Shown: in pieces, positions 17,104 to 25,120 of the stretch
Numbering within the stretch: position 1 is the stretch's first letter
Layout of the letters: each line of letters begins with the position of its first letter
Source: Candidatus Limnocylindrales bacterium
GTDB taxonomy: Bacteria > Desulfobacterota > Binatia > UBA1149 > CAITLU01
NCBI GenBank assembly: GCA_035571835.1
Contig: DATNBU010000017.1
Coordinates: 232,687 to 296,686, forward strand
Length of the DNA: 64,000 bases
Direction: 5' to 3'
The notes under the pieces: model-generated
What the model was told of the DNA's origin: nothing
Seen by the model: the letters and a program-made list of their open reading frames with translations, nothing else
Database searches by the model: none
Program-made: the position numbers and the translations under genes

Positions 17104-17765
17104 TCGTCGCGTTGACAGTCTCCGTCGTGCTGCTGTGGATCCTCGTCGCCGTGCTCGCCGGCGTGGTGTTCGCGCTGACCCGGCAGATCGGCGTGCTCTA
17201 CGAGCGCGTGGCTCCGGCCGGTGCGCTGATGATCGGACGCGGAGTCACGGTCGGCGAGGAAGCTCCCGTCGTTCGCGCAACCACGCTCGGCGGCGAATCG
17301 GAAATGGTCGGAGCGCCGTCGGCCGACGGCCGCTCGACGCTCGTATTCTTTCTTTCTCCGACTTGTCCCGTCTGCAAGACGCTGCTGCCGGCGCTGCGCT
17401 CGATCGCCAGGGCCGAAGCGGCGCGCGTGCGCGTGCTCATCGCCGGAGACGGCGCGGCCGACGAGCACGAGGCGTTCGCACGGCGCGAAAAGCTCGCCGA
17501 CCTCGCGTACGTGCTCTCGACGCAGCTCGGGATGACCTGGCAGATCGCGAAGCTTCCGTACGCGGTGCTCGTCGACTCGCGCGGTGTCGTGCGCAGCCAC
17601 GGCATCGTCAATTCGCGCGAGCATCTCGAAAGCCTGGTCGAGGCCGACGAGCGCGGCGTGGCATCGATCCAGGAATTTGCGCGGCAGGAAGGGCTTCTGC
17701 CGGCGCATCACGAACACGAGGCCGGACACGGCACCGCGCCCGACCGGCGCGTGAAGGTGGCATGA
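17100..17765 (+). CDS. mauD: Methylamine dehydrogenase accessory thioredoxin-like protein MauD
   Basis: The GTG at 17100 overlaps the mauE stop (GTGA) and gives 221 residues. An N-terminal membrane anchor (residues 3-25) is followed by a thioredoxin-like domain with FFLSPTCPVCKTLLP, where C89 and C92 form the CPVC active site. MauD is thought to help form or isomerise the disulfides of MauA in the periplasm. The C-terminal tail is His/Glu-rich (HHEHEAGH). The order B-E-D-A is the same as in known mau and aau clusters. Confidence 0.9.
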   Translation: MIVALTVSVVLLWILVAVLAGVVFALTRQIGVLYERVAPAGALMIGRGVTVGEEAPVVRATTLGGESEMVGAPSADGRSTLVFFLSPTCPVCKTLLPALRSIARAEAARVRVLIAGDGAADEHEAFARREKLADLAYVLSTQLGMTWQIAKLPYAVLVDSRGVVRSHGIVNSREHLESLVEADERGVASIQEFARQEGLLPAHHEHEAGHGTAPDRRVKVA

Positions 17766-18310
17766 CGATGGCGACACGCGAACCGTGGAAGCTCTTCGAT
17801 GCGTGGCTCGAGAACGGCTCGCGGCAGATCGCCCGCCGCAGCTCGCGGCGCAGCTTTCTTGCGCGCGTCGGAACGCTGCTCGTCGGCGGCGCGGCACTGC
17901 CGCTGCTTCCGGTCGCGCGCATCGAAGCGGCGGAGGAGTCGCGCGCGCCGGCTCCGGACGAAACCGGCGACCAGACCCAGTGCGAGTACTGGCGTTACTG
18001 CGCGATCCACGGCTATCTGTGCGCGTGCTGCGGCGGCGCAGCCAACACGTGTCCGCCGGGAACCGAGATGTCTCCGATCACGTGGCTCGGCACGTGCCGC
18101 AACCCGGTCGACCACAAGGAATACGTCATCGCGTACAACGACTGCTGCGGGCAATCGCTGTGCGGCCGCTGCCTCTGCAGCCGCACCGAAGGCGAGCAGC
18201 CGGTCTACAACACGTTCCGCAACAACGACCTGCTGTGGTGCTTCGGCACCGAAAGCCGTGCCGTGCACTGCAGCGTCTCGGTCGTCGTCGGCGTCGCAAC
18301 CAAGACGTAG
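17762..18310 (+). CDS. mauA: Amine dehydrogenase (TTQ) light chain
   Basis: The ATG at 17762 overlaps the mauD stop (ATGA); 182 residues. The long leader carries SRRSFL (residues 28-33) before a hydrophobic stretch, a twin-arginine signal. The mature part is Cys-rich (14 Cys) with CEYWRYCAIHGYLCACCGG. The two tryptophans that form tryptophan tryptophylquinone are both present, W108 (TWLGTC) and W159 (LLWCFG), 51 residues apart exactly as W57 and W108 in the Paracoccus enzyme. The catalytic Asp (YNDCCG, Asp127) is also conserved. It is therefore expected to be an active quinoprotein if the cofactor-maturing enzyme exists elsewhere. Confidence 0.93.
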   Translation: MTMATREPWKLFDAWLENGSRQIARRSSRRSFLARVGTLLVGGAALPLLPVARIEAAEESRAPAPDETGDQTQCEYWRYCAIHGYLCACCGGAANTCPPGTEMSPITWLGTCRNPVDHKEYVIAYNDCCGQSLCGRCLCSRTEGEQPVYNTFRNNDLLWCFGTESRAVHCSVSVVVGVATKT

Positions 18311-18317
18311 GCGACGG

Positions 18318-18872
18318 GTGGGGGTTCCGAGCGCACTGCAGATCGCGCGCGGCGCGGCGGCTGCCGCGCTGATCACCGTCGCACTGTTCGTGTCCACTGC
18401 GGCGTTCGCACAGGGCGTCAGCTTCGCATCGCCGGGGCGCGTTCCACGCGCGCAGGACAGCGACATCGGCTCCAAGACGACCGGCGATCCTTCGCTCGAC
18501 TACACGCTGCATTGCCAGGGCTGTCATCAGGCGGGAGGCGTCGGCCTTGAAGGCTCGGTGCCCGAGCTCAAGGGTTCGGTTGCGCGCCTCGTCTCGCTGC
18601 CGGGCGGACGCGAGTACATCGCGCGCGTGCCCGGCGTCGCGCAGTCGCAGCTCGACGACGCTGCGCTCGCTGCGCTGCTGAACTGGCTGATGGCGTATTT
18701 CGATGCGGCGCATCTGCCGGCCGACTTCCGGCCGTTCACCGCCGAGGAAGTCGGGCCGCTGCGGAAGAATCCGCTCGTGCATGCGTCCGAGGTGCGGGCT
18801 GCGCTGTTCCGTTCGACCGGCGACAGCGCTGCACGCTCGCCGTCGCCCGTGCCGGTTGCCGCGAAACCCTGA
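18318..18872 (+). CDS. Periplasmic monohaem cytochrome c, probable amine dehydrogenase electron acceptor
   Basis: From GTG 18318 the protein has 184 residues: a Sec signal (residues 10-31, cut near AFA-Q), then HCQGCH at residues 65-70 giving one CxxCH haem site. No second CxxCH is present, so it is not a MauG-type dihaem protein. It begins 7 bases after mauA, in the position where classical mau clusters have amicyanin (mauC); the aromatic amine dehydrogenase cluster of Alcaligenes is reported to carry a small cytochrome gene after aauA. It probably takes electrons from the TTQ enzyme. The start codon is not certain. Confidence 0.75.
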   Translation: MGVPSALQIARGAAAAALITVALFVSTAAFAQGVSFASPGRVPRAQDSDIGSKTTGDPSLDYTLHCQGCHQAGGVGLEGSVPELKGSVARLVSLPGGREYIARVPGVAQSQLDDAALAALLNWLMAYFDAAHLPADFRPFTAEEVGPLRKNPLVHASEVRAALFRSTGDSAARSPSPVPVAAKP

Positions 18873-18881
18873 GAACGTCCG

Positions 18882-19964
18882 CTACTCGATGCGCCCGGTT
18901 TCGATTTCCTTCGAATTGGCCGGCAGCGTCACCATCAGCCCGTCGCGCGCCATCACGACGCCGCTCGGACGCACGTCGGAAACACCGCGCACGAAGATCC
19001 ACTCGAGAATGCGCGACGGCGGCGGCGGCGTCAGGTGGTAGAGCACGAGCAGGCCGACTCCCGCTTCGTTCGCGATCTTTGCCGCATCGACCGGCGACGT
19101 GTGGTAGCTCGGAATGTCTCCGAGAATTTTTGAGTACTGCGTGGATCCCGCCGCGACGGCTTCTTCGCGGATGATCGAGACCAGGAAGTTCGCCTGCGCT
19201 TCGTGGAAGAGCACGTCGGCGCCCTGCGCCGCCGCCACCAGTGACTTGGACGGAACGGTGTCACCGCTGACGGCAACCGAACGCCCCTTGTAATCGAACC
19301 GATAGCCGACGGCCGGTTTGATCGGCGTGTGGTCGACGAGGAACGCGCGCACGACGAGCCCGTTCTCCTCCAGAACGACGGTGCCTTTGGGATCGTTCGG
19401 ATCGACCTCGAACGGCATGGCCTGCATGCGGCCTTTTTCGGGATTCATCACGACCGGACCGTGGTGCGCCGTGCGATACGTGGCGTCGAGCGCATACGCT
19501 TCGGTAAAGCCATTGACGAGACGGTCGATGCCGGTCGGACCGAACACACGAAGCGGCCCGGGGCGTCCTGCGCCCCACGTCTGCAGGTTGAACTCGCCGA
19601 GCTCGGCGATGTGGTCGGAATGGTAGTGCGTGTAGAAGATGGCGCCGATCTTCTCGGGCGGAACCCGCCACAGCGCGAGGTTCTTCCACGAGCCCATGCC
19701 GGTATCGACGATATAGAAATGGTCGCCGGCGAACACCGCGACGCACGCGCTCGCGCGGTCGTGATCGGACAGCGGGGAGCTCGTACCGCAGGCCACGACG
19801 CGCAGTGCGTCGTCCTTGAACAGCTCCTCGTGGTGCTTGGTCAGGATGCCGCGCGCCGTGCGGTGCACGAGCCAGTCCTGAAGTGGCTCGAGGCGTGTCA
19901 CTGCCATGAACAGGCCGAAGCCCACAAAGACGAGTGCCACGAGGATCTGTACGAGACGTCGCAT
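18882..19964 (-). CDS. Metallo-beta-lactamase-fold hydrolase, membrane-anchored or exported
   Basis: The 360-residue protein has an N-terminal hydrophobic helix (residues 4-23), then VVACGTSSPLSDHDRASACVAVF and the zinc motif THYHSDH (H113, H115, D117, H118). AVSGDT and VLYHLTPPP supply the later ligands. The layout resembles RNase Z/arylsulfatase-like MBL enzymes, but the N-terminal helix and its place outside any RNA-processing context argue for a periplasmic hydrolase of unknown substrate. It converges on the cytochrome gene, 9 bases apart. Confidence 0.75.
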   Translation of the reverse strand: MRRLVQILVALVFVGFGLFMAVTRLEPLQDWLVHRTARGILTKHHEELFKDDALRVVACGTSSPLSDHDRASACVAVFAGDHFYIVDTGMGSWKNLALWRVPPEKIGAIFYTHYHSDHIAELGEFNLQTWGAGRPGPLRVFGPTGIDRLVNGFTEAYALDATYRTAHHGPVVMNPEKGRMQAMPFEVDPNDPKGTVVLEENGLVVRAFLVDHTPIKPAVGYRFDYKGRSVAVSGDTVPSKSLVAAAQGADVLFHEAQANFLVSIIREEAVAAGSTQYSKILGDIPSYHTSPVDAAKIANEAGVGLLVLYHLTPPPPSRILEWIFVRGVSDVRPSGVVMARDGLMVTLPANSKEIETGRIE

Positions 19965-19988
19965 GTTTTTTCTGGCCCCTGAGATTCG

Positions 19989-20783
19989 CTACCAGGCGGT
20001 GTATCCGCCATCGACCGGCACGACAGCACCGGTCACGTACGAGGACGACGGCGACGCGAGGAAAAGGCAGGCGGTGCGGAGCTCGCCCGCCGCACCGATT
20101 CGGCCCATCGGATTGCCCGCGGCCATCCGCTCTTCGATGCTTTCGCGAACGATGCTTTCGTGCGTCATCTCGCTCGGAAACCACGCGGGAGCAATCGCAT
20201 TGACGGTGATGCGGTCGGCGGCCCACTCGACTGCAAGCTGGCGCGTCAGGTTTTCGGCTGCGCCTTTGCTTGCCGCATAGCTCGCCACGCGAAACAGCGA
20301 GCTGCCGAGGCTGCCGAAGATCGACGTGATGTTGATGATCCGTCCGCCCGAGCCGGCCCGCTTCATCTGAGCGGCGGCAAGCAGGCTCGCCTGAAATGTC
20401 GCGGTCGCGTTGACCGCGAGCGTGTTGTCCCACTGCTCAGGCCACTGTTTTTCGGCGCGGCCCGTGGGCGCGATCCCGGCGTTGTTGACCAGCACCCAGA
20501 CCGGACCGAGCGACGATTCGACGCGAGCGAACGCGTCCGCGAGTGCCGCACGGTCGGTGATGTCGACGGCGACGGCGAGGGTTTTCACGCCGTATCGCTC
20601 GCGAAGATCCTGCTCGACCGCGGCCAGACGGTCCGCGCGCCGCGCGAACAGCGCGACGCTGGCACCGGCGCAGGCAAGCGTTTCCGCGAACTCGATGCCG
20701 AGGCCGGAAGACGCGCCCGTCACGATCGCGACGCGACCGGAAAGACCGAAGAGCTGATCGATGGAAACGGACGGGACGGACAC
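19989..20783 (-). CDS. SDR-family NAD(P)-dependent oxidoreductase
   Basis: The 264-residue classical short-chain dehydrogenase has TGASSGLG (residues 22-29), NNAG (100-103), Ser154, Tyr169 and Lys173 (YAASK), and ends with the usual VTGAVVPVDGGYTAW. The substrate is unknown. It lies 24 bases upstream of the MBL-fold gene on the same strand, so the two are probably an operon, and is divergent from the alpha/beta hydrolase. Confidence 0.85.
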   Translation of the reverse strand: MSVPSVSIDQLFGLSGRVAIVTGASSGLGIEFAETLACAGASVALFARRADRLAAVEQDLRERYGVKTLAVAVDITDRAALADAFARVESSLGPVWVLVNNAGIAPTGRAEKQWPEQWDNTLAVNATATFQASLLAAAQMKRAGSGGRIINITSIFGSLGSSLFRVASYAASKGAAENLTRQLAVEWAADRITVNAIAPAWFPSEMTHESIVRESIEERMAAGNPMGRIGAAGELRTACLFLASPSSSYVTGAVVPVDGGYTAW

Positions 20784-20955
20784 TCGGGCGAACCTTAGCG
20801 GACGAGCGCGAGGCTGTCACGGCGACGCGCGCGATTCGCATGCGGTCGACGTTGCCAACGGCCGGCCGCATCGAGCTGCGGTGGCGGTCCGTGGCACCGA
20901 GCACCTATGGCGTTGGTTGCACCGACCGCGGGAGGTGCGACAAGCCGCGCTGCCC

Positions 20956-21846
20956 ATGGCAGCCGATTCTTCTCCGTTTCCCGAGCGCCGCGACCAGCGG
21001 ATCCGCGTCGGCAGGCTCATGCTTCACGTTACGGACTGGGGCGGGCATACGACCGACGATGCGATCGTTCTTGCGCATCCGACCGGTTTCCTCGGCGCCG
21101 TCTGGAGGCCTCTTCTCGCAAGGCTGCGCGCGCTCGGAGTGACGTCGCGGCTGGTCACGTACGATCAGCGTGGCCACGGTCTTTCGTCCAAACCCGACGA
21201 CGACTACTCGTGGGAGCATTTCCTGACCGATGCGGTGGAGTTGCTGCGCGCAATGGGCATCCGCAATGCGCTCGGGGTCGGACATTCGGCGGGAGCGACG
21301 ACGCTCGCCGGCGTTGCGGCTGCGGCGCCCGGCCTTCTGCGACGCGTGGTGATGATCGACCCGGTGCTTTTTCATCCCGAGCTCGCACGTCTCATGCGCG
21401 AGATCGATGAAAATCCGATGGCCGCGCGCACGCGCACACGCCGCGTCGTCTGGGGATCGCGCGAAGAGCTGTTCCGCTCGTATCGCGGGCGCGAGCCGTA
21501 CGACACGTGGACCGACGAAGCCCTGCACGCGTACGTCGACGAGGGAACGTTCGAACGGCCCGACGGCGAGATCGAGCTGCTGTGCCCCGCGCGCATCGAG
21601 GCGCAGGTCTATTCGGCCGCGGCCGGTTTCGATGGCTTTGCGAAGGTTGCCGAGGCCGGCGTTCCGCTGCTGTTCGTGCGAGGCGAGCGCAGCACGACGT
21701 TCGATGAGGAACGCGCGCGCCGTGCCGTGGAGGTCGCGCGCAACGGTCGGCTCGTGACCGTGCCGGAAACGACGCACTTCGTTCCGATGGAGAAGCCCGA
21801 CGAAGTTGCACGCCTCGTCGTTGCCGAGCACCGCGCCGAGGCGTAG
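20956..21846 (+). CDS. Alpha/beta-hydrolase fold protein
   Basis: The 296-residue protein has the oxyanion motif AHPTGFLG, YDQRGHGLSSKP and the nucleophile elbow GHSAG (Ser111), with a late Asp in VRGERSTTFDEE and His in PETTHFVPME. This is the standard catalytic triad order. The substrate cannot be read from sequence. The CDP-alcohol transferase gene follows with a 3-base gap, so they are likely co-transcribed. An upstream in-frame start at 20761 lies in the divergent gap and has no homology. Confidence 0.8.
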   Translation: MAADSSPFPERRDQRIRVGRLMLHVTDWGGHTTDDAIVLAHPTGFLGAVWRPLLARLRALGVTSRLVTYDQRGHGLSSKPDDDYSWEHFLTDAVELLRAMGIRNALGVGHSAGATTLAGVAAAAPGLLRRVVMIDPVLFHPELARLMREIDENPMAARTRTRRVVWGSREELFRSYRGREPYDTWTDEALHAYVDEGTFERPDGEIELLCPARIEAQVYSAAAGFDGFAKVAEAGVPLLFVRGERSTTFDEERARRAVEVARNGRLVTVPETTHFVPMEKPDEVARLVVAEHRAEA

Positions 21847-21849
21847 GAC

Positions 21850-22569
21850 ATGCGCGTGGATCGAACCGAAGCGCCCATTCCGTTTGTTCGCGTCGTGTTC
21901 GCTCTTGCCGTCCATGGATACACGGCGTTCGGCGCCGTGCTCGGATTTGCCGCGCTGTCGGCGGCGTTTCACCAGGATTACGCGACCACGTTCTGGATGC
22001 TGTCGGCCGCATTCCTCGTCGATGCGACCGACGGAACTCTTGCGCGCAAGGCCCGCGTCAAGCACGTCGCGCCGTACATCGACGGCAGCCTGCTTGACAA
22101 CATCGTCGACTACCTGACGTACGTCGTCGTGCCGGTGGCCGTCATGGTGCAGCCGGGAATCCTGCCGGCCGGTTACGAATGGCTGGCGTTGTCGGTGCTG
22201 CTCGCGAGCGCGTACGGATTCTCGCGCACCGACGCGAAGGGATTCGTCGAGCACTACTTCCAGGGATTTCCGTCGTACTGGAACGTGCTGGTGTTCTACT
22301 ACGTCGTGCTCGGCACGCGTCCGTGGGTCAACCTGTTCTTCCTCGTCTTCTTCGTGACGATGGTCTTCGTGCCGATGCGCTGGCTTTATCCGAGCCGCAT
22401 GGAAGGCGGCCGCTCGGCAACGATCTGGCTCGGCGTGCTGTGGGGATTGATGTCGGTGGTGCTGATCGTGCAGATGCCGCACCCGTCACCATGGCTGGGG
22501 TGGTTGTCGCTGTTCTATCCGATCTACTATTCGGTCGGATCGCTGATGTATCACCTGCGCAGCCGGTGA
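21850..22569 (+). CDS. pcs: CDP-alcohol phosphatidyltransferase, phosphatidylcholine synthase-like
   Basis: The 239-residue membrane protein has the CDP-alcohol transferase signature D58-x2-DG-x2-AR ... G79-x3-D83-x3-D87, read here as DATDGTLAR and DGSLLDNIVD, followed by several transmembrane helices. The segment FQGFPSYWNVLVFY and the overall length match bacterial Pcs, which condenses choline directly with CDP-diacylglycerol. Pcs implies phosphatidylcholine in the membrane and a choline supply. A related head-group specificity is possible. Confidence 0.8.
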   Translation: MRVDRTEAPIPFVRVVFALAVHGYTAFGAVLGFAALSAAFHQDYATTFWMLSAAFLVDATDGTLARKARVKHVAPYIDGSLLDNIVDYLTYVVVPVAVMVQPGILPAGYEWLALSVLLASAYGFSRTDAKGFVEHYFQGFPSYWNVLVFYYVVLGTRPWVNLFFLVFFVTMVFVPMRWLYPSRMEGGRSATIWLGVLWGLMSVVLIVQMPHPSPWLGWLSLFYPIYYSVGSLMYHLRSR

Positions 22570-22620
22570 TTCTGCGGCTCTTCCGGTAAGCCGCTACTCG
22601 CCGTCTACCTGCTACCGGCC

Positions 22621-22677
22621 AGCCGATCCGCTACTGGACTCATCCGATCCGCTACTGGCCATCCGATCCGCTACTGC
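22621..22677. repeat. Short tandem repeat, core CCGATCCGCTACTGG
   Basis: Three copies of the 15-base core start at 22623, 22644 and 22663 (periods 21 and 19). The last copy contains the stop codon of the MscS-like gene. A weaker related GCTAC string lies just upstream. Function unknown. Confidence 0.6.
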
Positions 22678-24182
22678 TCGTCGAGCCCGAAGAACCGTCC
22701 GATCTTGCGCAGCAGCTGTGCGGTCGGTGCCGGGGCTTTCATTCCGCCCGGCGTCTGCGGCAGGTCGGCGATGCGCTCGGCAGTGTTGCGCGCGCGGGTT
22801 TCGAGCGCCGCCGACAGGCCGACGATGATTCCCGTGTCGGCCGTCAGCACCGGTGCGAACGCTTCCTTGCTGACCATGACGACTTCGGTTTCGTCCTCGG
22901 CGATGATCGATGCGGTTCGCGGCTCGCCGGTCAGCAGGCTCATCTCGCCGAAGAATTCACCTGCGCCCATCATCGCCATCGTGGTCGCGTGGCCGCCGTC
23001 GAGCGATTTGTCGATGCGCACCTTTCCCGAGCGGATCACGAACAGCGATTCACCGCGGTCGCCCTGGCGGACGAGCATCTCGCCCTGCATGAAGCGCTGA
23101 AGCGCGGCGGCTCCGACCAGGGTCTGGATCTGCTCGTCGCTGAGCGGCTCGAACACCTGCAGCGGCCGCAGCACCGAGAAGATCTCGCGGCGGCGCTGAT
23201 CGGCGGCCTGCATCTCCTGCTCGTCGGAGGCAGTGCGGATCGTCACGTCGCGGGTCGGGAACGGGATCGAGATGTTGGCGCGCTGCAGCTCGTACCAGCA
23301 GCGTGAGTAGACGTCGTCGGTGATCTGCAGCAGGCGCGAGAAATCCGTGATCCAGAACCGCACGTCGTACGTGATCGCGAAGTCGTCGAAGGATTTGACG
23401 AGGATCTCGACCGGCGGATCGGCCGCAACTTCCGGACAGGACTGCGCTGCCCGCGCGAGCGCGGCCTTGACGATTCCCGGAGGATGCCTGTACGCGATGC
23501 CGATCGTCGCGTGCGTACGCTGCAGCCTCGTCGGCCTGGAGAAGTTGACGACCTCGGTCTTGGAAACGGTCGAGTTCGGGACCAGCACCTCGTGGCGGTC
23601 GCGGGTGAGCAACGTCAGCGTGCGCCAGTTGAGCTGCGTGACGATGCCTTCGTGCGTTCCGATCAGCAGCCAGTCGCCGACCGAAAAGGGCTTCTCGATC
23701 TGTACTCCGAGACCCGCCGCGACGTTGGCGAGCATGTCCTGGATCGCGAGGCCGATGACCGCCGAGACGACCGTCGAGGTCACCAGCAGCCCGCTCAGCT
23801 CCATTCCGTAGTCGTATTTGAGGATCGCGATGATGACGCCGACGATCGCGATCAGCTTGAACAGATCGACGGCGAGCCGCGGCACGGAAACCTGACGCCT
23901 CGTGCTGAGGAACCAGTCCCAGAAGATGAGGTCGACGAGCCGCAGCAGCGTCGCGGTACCGGTCAGCACGAACAGCGCGAACAGCGCCTGCAGGAGCGCC
24001 GATTCGTACGGAATGCCGGAGCCCCAGACGGCGATGTACGCTCCGGTCAGCAGCCCTGTCAGCACGGCCCACATCCGCAGCCGCCGGACCGATCCGAAGC
24101 CGCGCAGCACGCCGACGAGCGCGGCGGCGGCGAGGGCAAGCAGCGGCGCCATCAGGAGGCGTTCGAGGAAAATCAGCTCCAC
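22671..24182 (-). CDS. MscS-family mechanosensitive channel with C-terminal cyclic-nucleotide-binding domain
   Basis: The GTG at 24182, after GGGAACGAAG, gives 503 residues; ATG 24152 is an alternative. Transmembrane helices lie at about 12-30, 37-55, 62-82 and 105-122, followed by the MscS pore helix and beta domain (TVVSAVIGLAIQDMLANVAAGLGVQIEKPFSVGDW, residues 137-171, and VPNSTVSKTEVVNFS). Residues 342-450 form a cyclic-nucleotide-binding domain with FFGEMSLLTGEPRTAS as the phosphate-binding cassette. The Glu and Arg expected for cNMP binding are present, so gating by cAMP or cGMP is plausible, as in bacterial bCNG channels. Confidence 0.88.
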   Translation of the reverse strand: MELIFLERLLMAPLLALAAAALVGVLRGFGSVRRLRMWAVLTGLLTGAYIAVWGSGIPYESALLQALFALFVLTGTATLLRLVDLIFWDWFLSTRRQVSVPRLAVDLFKLIAIVGVIIAILKYDYGMELSGLLVTSTVVSAVIGLAIQDMLANVAAGLGVQIEKPFSVGDWLLIGTHEGIVTQLNWRTLTLLTRDRHEVLVPNSTVSKTEVVNFSRPTRLQRTHATIGIAYRHPPGIVKAALARAAQSCPEVAADPPVEILVKSFDDFAITYDVRFWITDFSRLLQITDDVYSRCWYELQRANISIPFPTRDVTIRTASDEQEMQAADQRRREIFSVLRPLQVFEPLSDEQIQTLVGAAALQRFMQGEMLVRQGDRGESLFVIRSGKVRIDKSLDGGHATTMAMMGAGEFFGEMSLLTGEPRTASIIAEDETEVVMVSKEAFAPVLTADTGIIVGLSAALETRARNTAERIADLPQTPGGMKAPAPTAQLLRKIGRFFGLDEQ

Positions 24183-24341
24183 CTTCGTTCCCGGGGTTCG
24201 TGCTCGCGCGCGAGACCGGCGCGGCCCGGCATTCTTGCTTGCGCGCCGACACCGGTCTACCCCTCGCGGACCTCCAATGGCCATCCGCATCGTCCCGGCG
24301 CGCCGGCCGCGCGCACAGGACTCGTTCGAAGGAGTACGCCC

Positions 24342-25115
24342 ATGTGTCGTCTCGAAGGAAAAATCGCACTGATCACCGGCGGCGCGTCGGGCATCGGCCT
24401 GGCCACGGCGAAGGAATTCCATGCGGCCGGCGCGAAGCTGGCGATCGCCGACATCAACGATGCCTCGGCGATCGCACGCGAGCTCGGCGGGATCGCGATC
24501 CGCGTGGACGTGACCAACTCGGACGACGTCGAAGCGATGGTGCAGAAGACCGTCGAGCATTACGGGCGCATCGACGTGCTGTTCAACAACGCCGGCATCG
24601 AGCGCCACGCACCGATTGCAGCCATGGACCTCGCCGAGCACCGGCGCGTCATGGATGTCGACCTGAACGGCGTCTACTACTGCCTGCAGTCCGCGATCCG
24701 CGCGATGGCGAACAATGAAGGCCCGTGCCGCGGATCGATCGTCAACACGGCCTCGGTGGCCGGACTGATCGGAGCGCCGGGACTTTCCAGTTACAACGCG
24801 GCCAAAGGCGGCGTGGTGCTGCTGACCAAAGTCGGCGCGCTCGAAGCCGCGCCGCTCGGGATCCGCGTCAATGCGGTGTGCCCGGGCATCATCCGCACGC
24901 CGATGGCCGACGCGTTCGGCGATGGCAGCATGGGACAGTTCACCGTCGAATCGTTCGCGCAGCGCGTGCATCCGCTCGGCCGCCTCGGCGAGCCGCACGA
25001 AGTCGCCAAGCTGGTCACGTTCCTTGCCAGTGACGACGCGTCGTTCATCACCGGTGCGGCGATTCCGATCGACGGCGGCATGACGGCGGGAGCACCGGTT
25101 CCGGTCGGAATGTAA
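24342..25115 (+). CDS. SDR-family oxidoreductase
   Basis: The 257-residue classical short-chain dehydrogenase begins MCRLEGKIALITGGASGIG (nucleotide motif at residues 12-19) and has NNAG, Ser138, Tyr151 and Lys155 (YNAAK), ending GAAIPIDGGMTAG. Asp37 after the second strand suggests NAD preference. GAAGGAG lies 8 bases before ATG 24342. The substrate is unknown. The glycosyltransferase gene follows 5 bases after the stop. Confidence 0.85.
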   Translation: MCRLEGKIALITGGASGIGLATAKEFHAAGAKLAIADINDASAIARELGGIAIRVDVTNSDDVEAMVQKTVEHYGRIDVLFNNAGIERHAPIAAMDLAEHRRVMDVDLNGVYYCLQSAIRAMANNEGPCRGSIVNTASVAGLIGAPGLSSYNAAKGGVVLLTKVGALEAAPLGIRVNAVCPGIIRTPMADAFGDGSMGQFTVESFAQRVHPLGRLGEPHEVAKLVTFLASDDASFITGAAIPIDGGMTAGAPVPVGM

Positions 25116-25120
25116 CGGAC

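Noticed and set aside
22621..22677. Possible CRISPR array
   Set aside because: Only three 15-base copies at irregular 19-21-base periods with no spacers of normal size and no cas genes.
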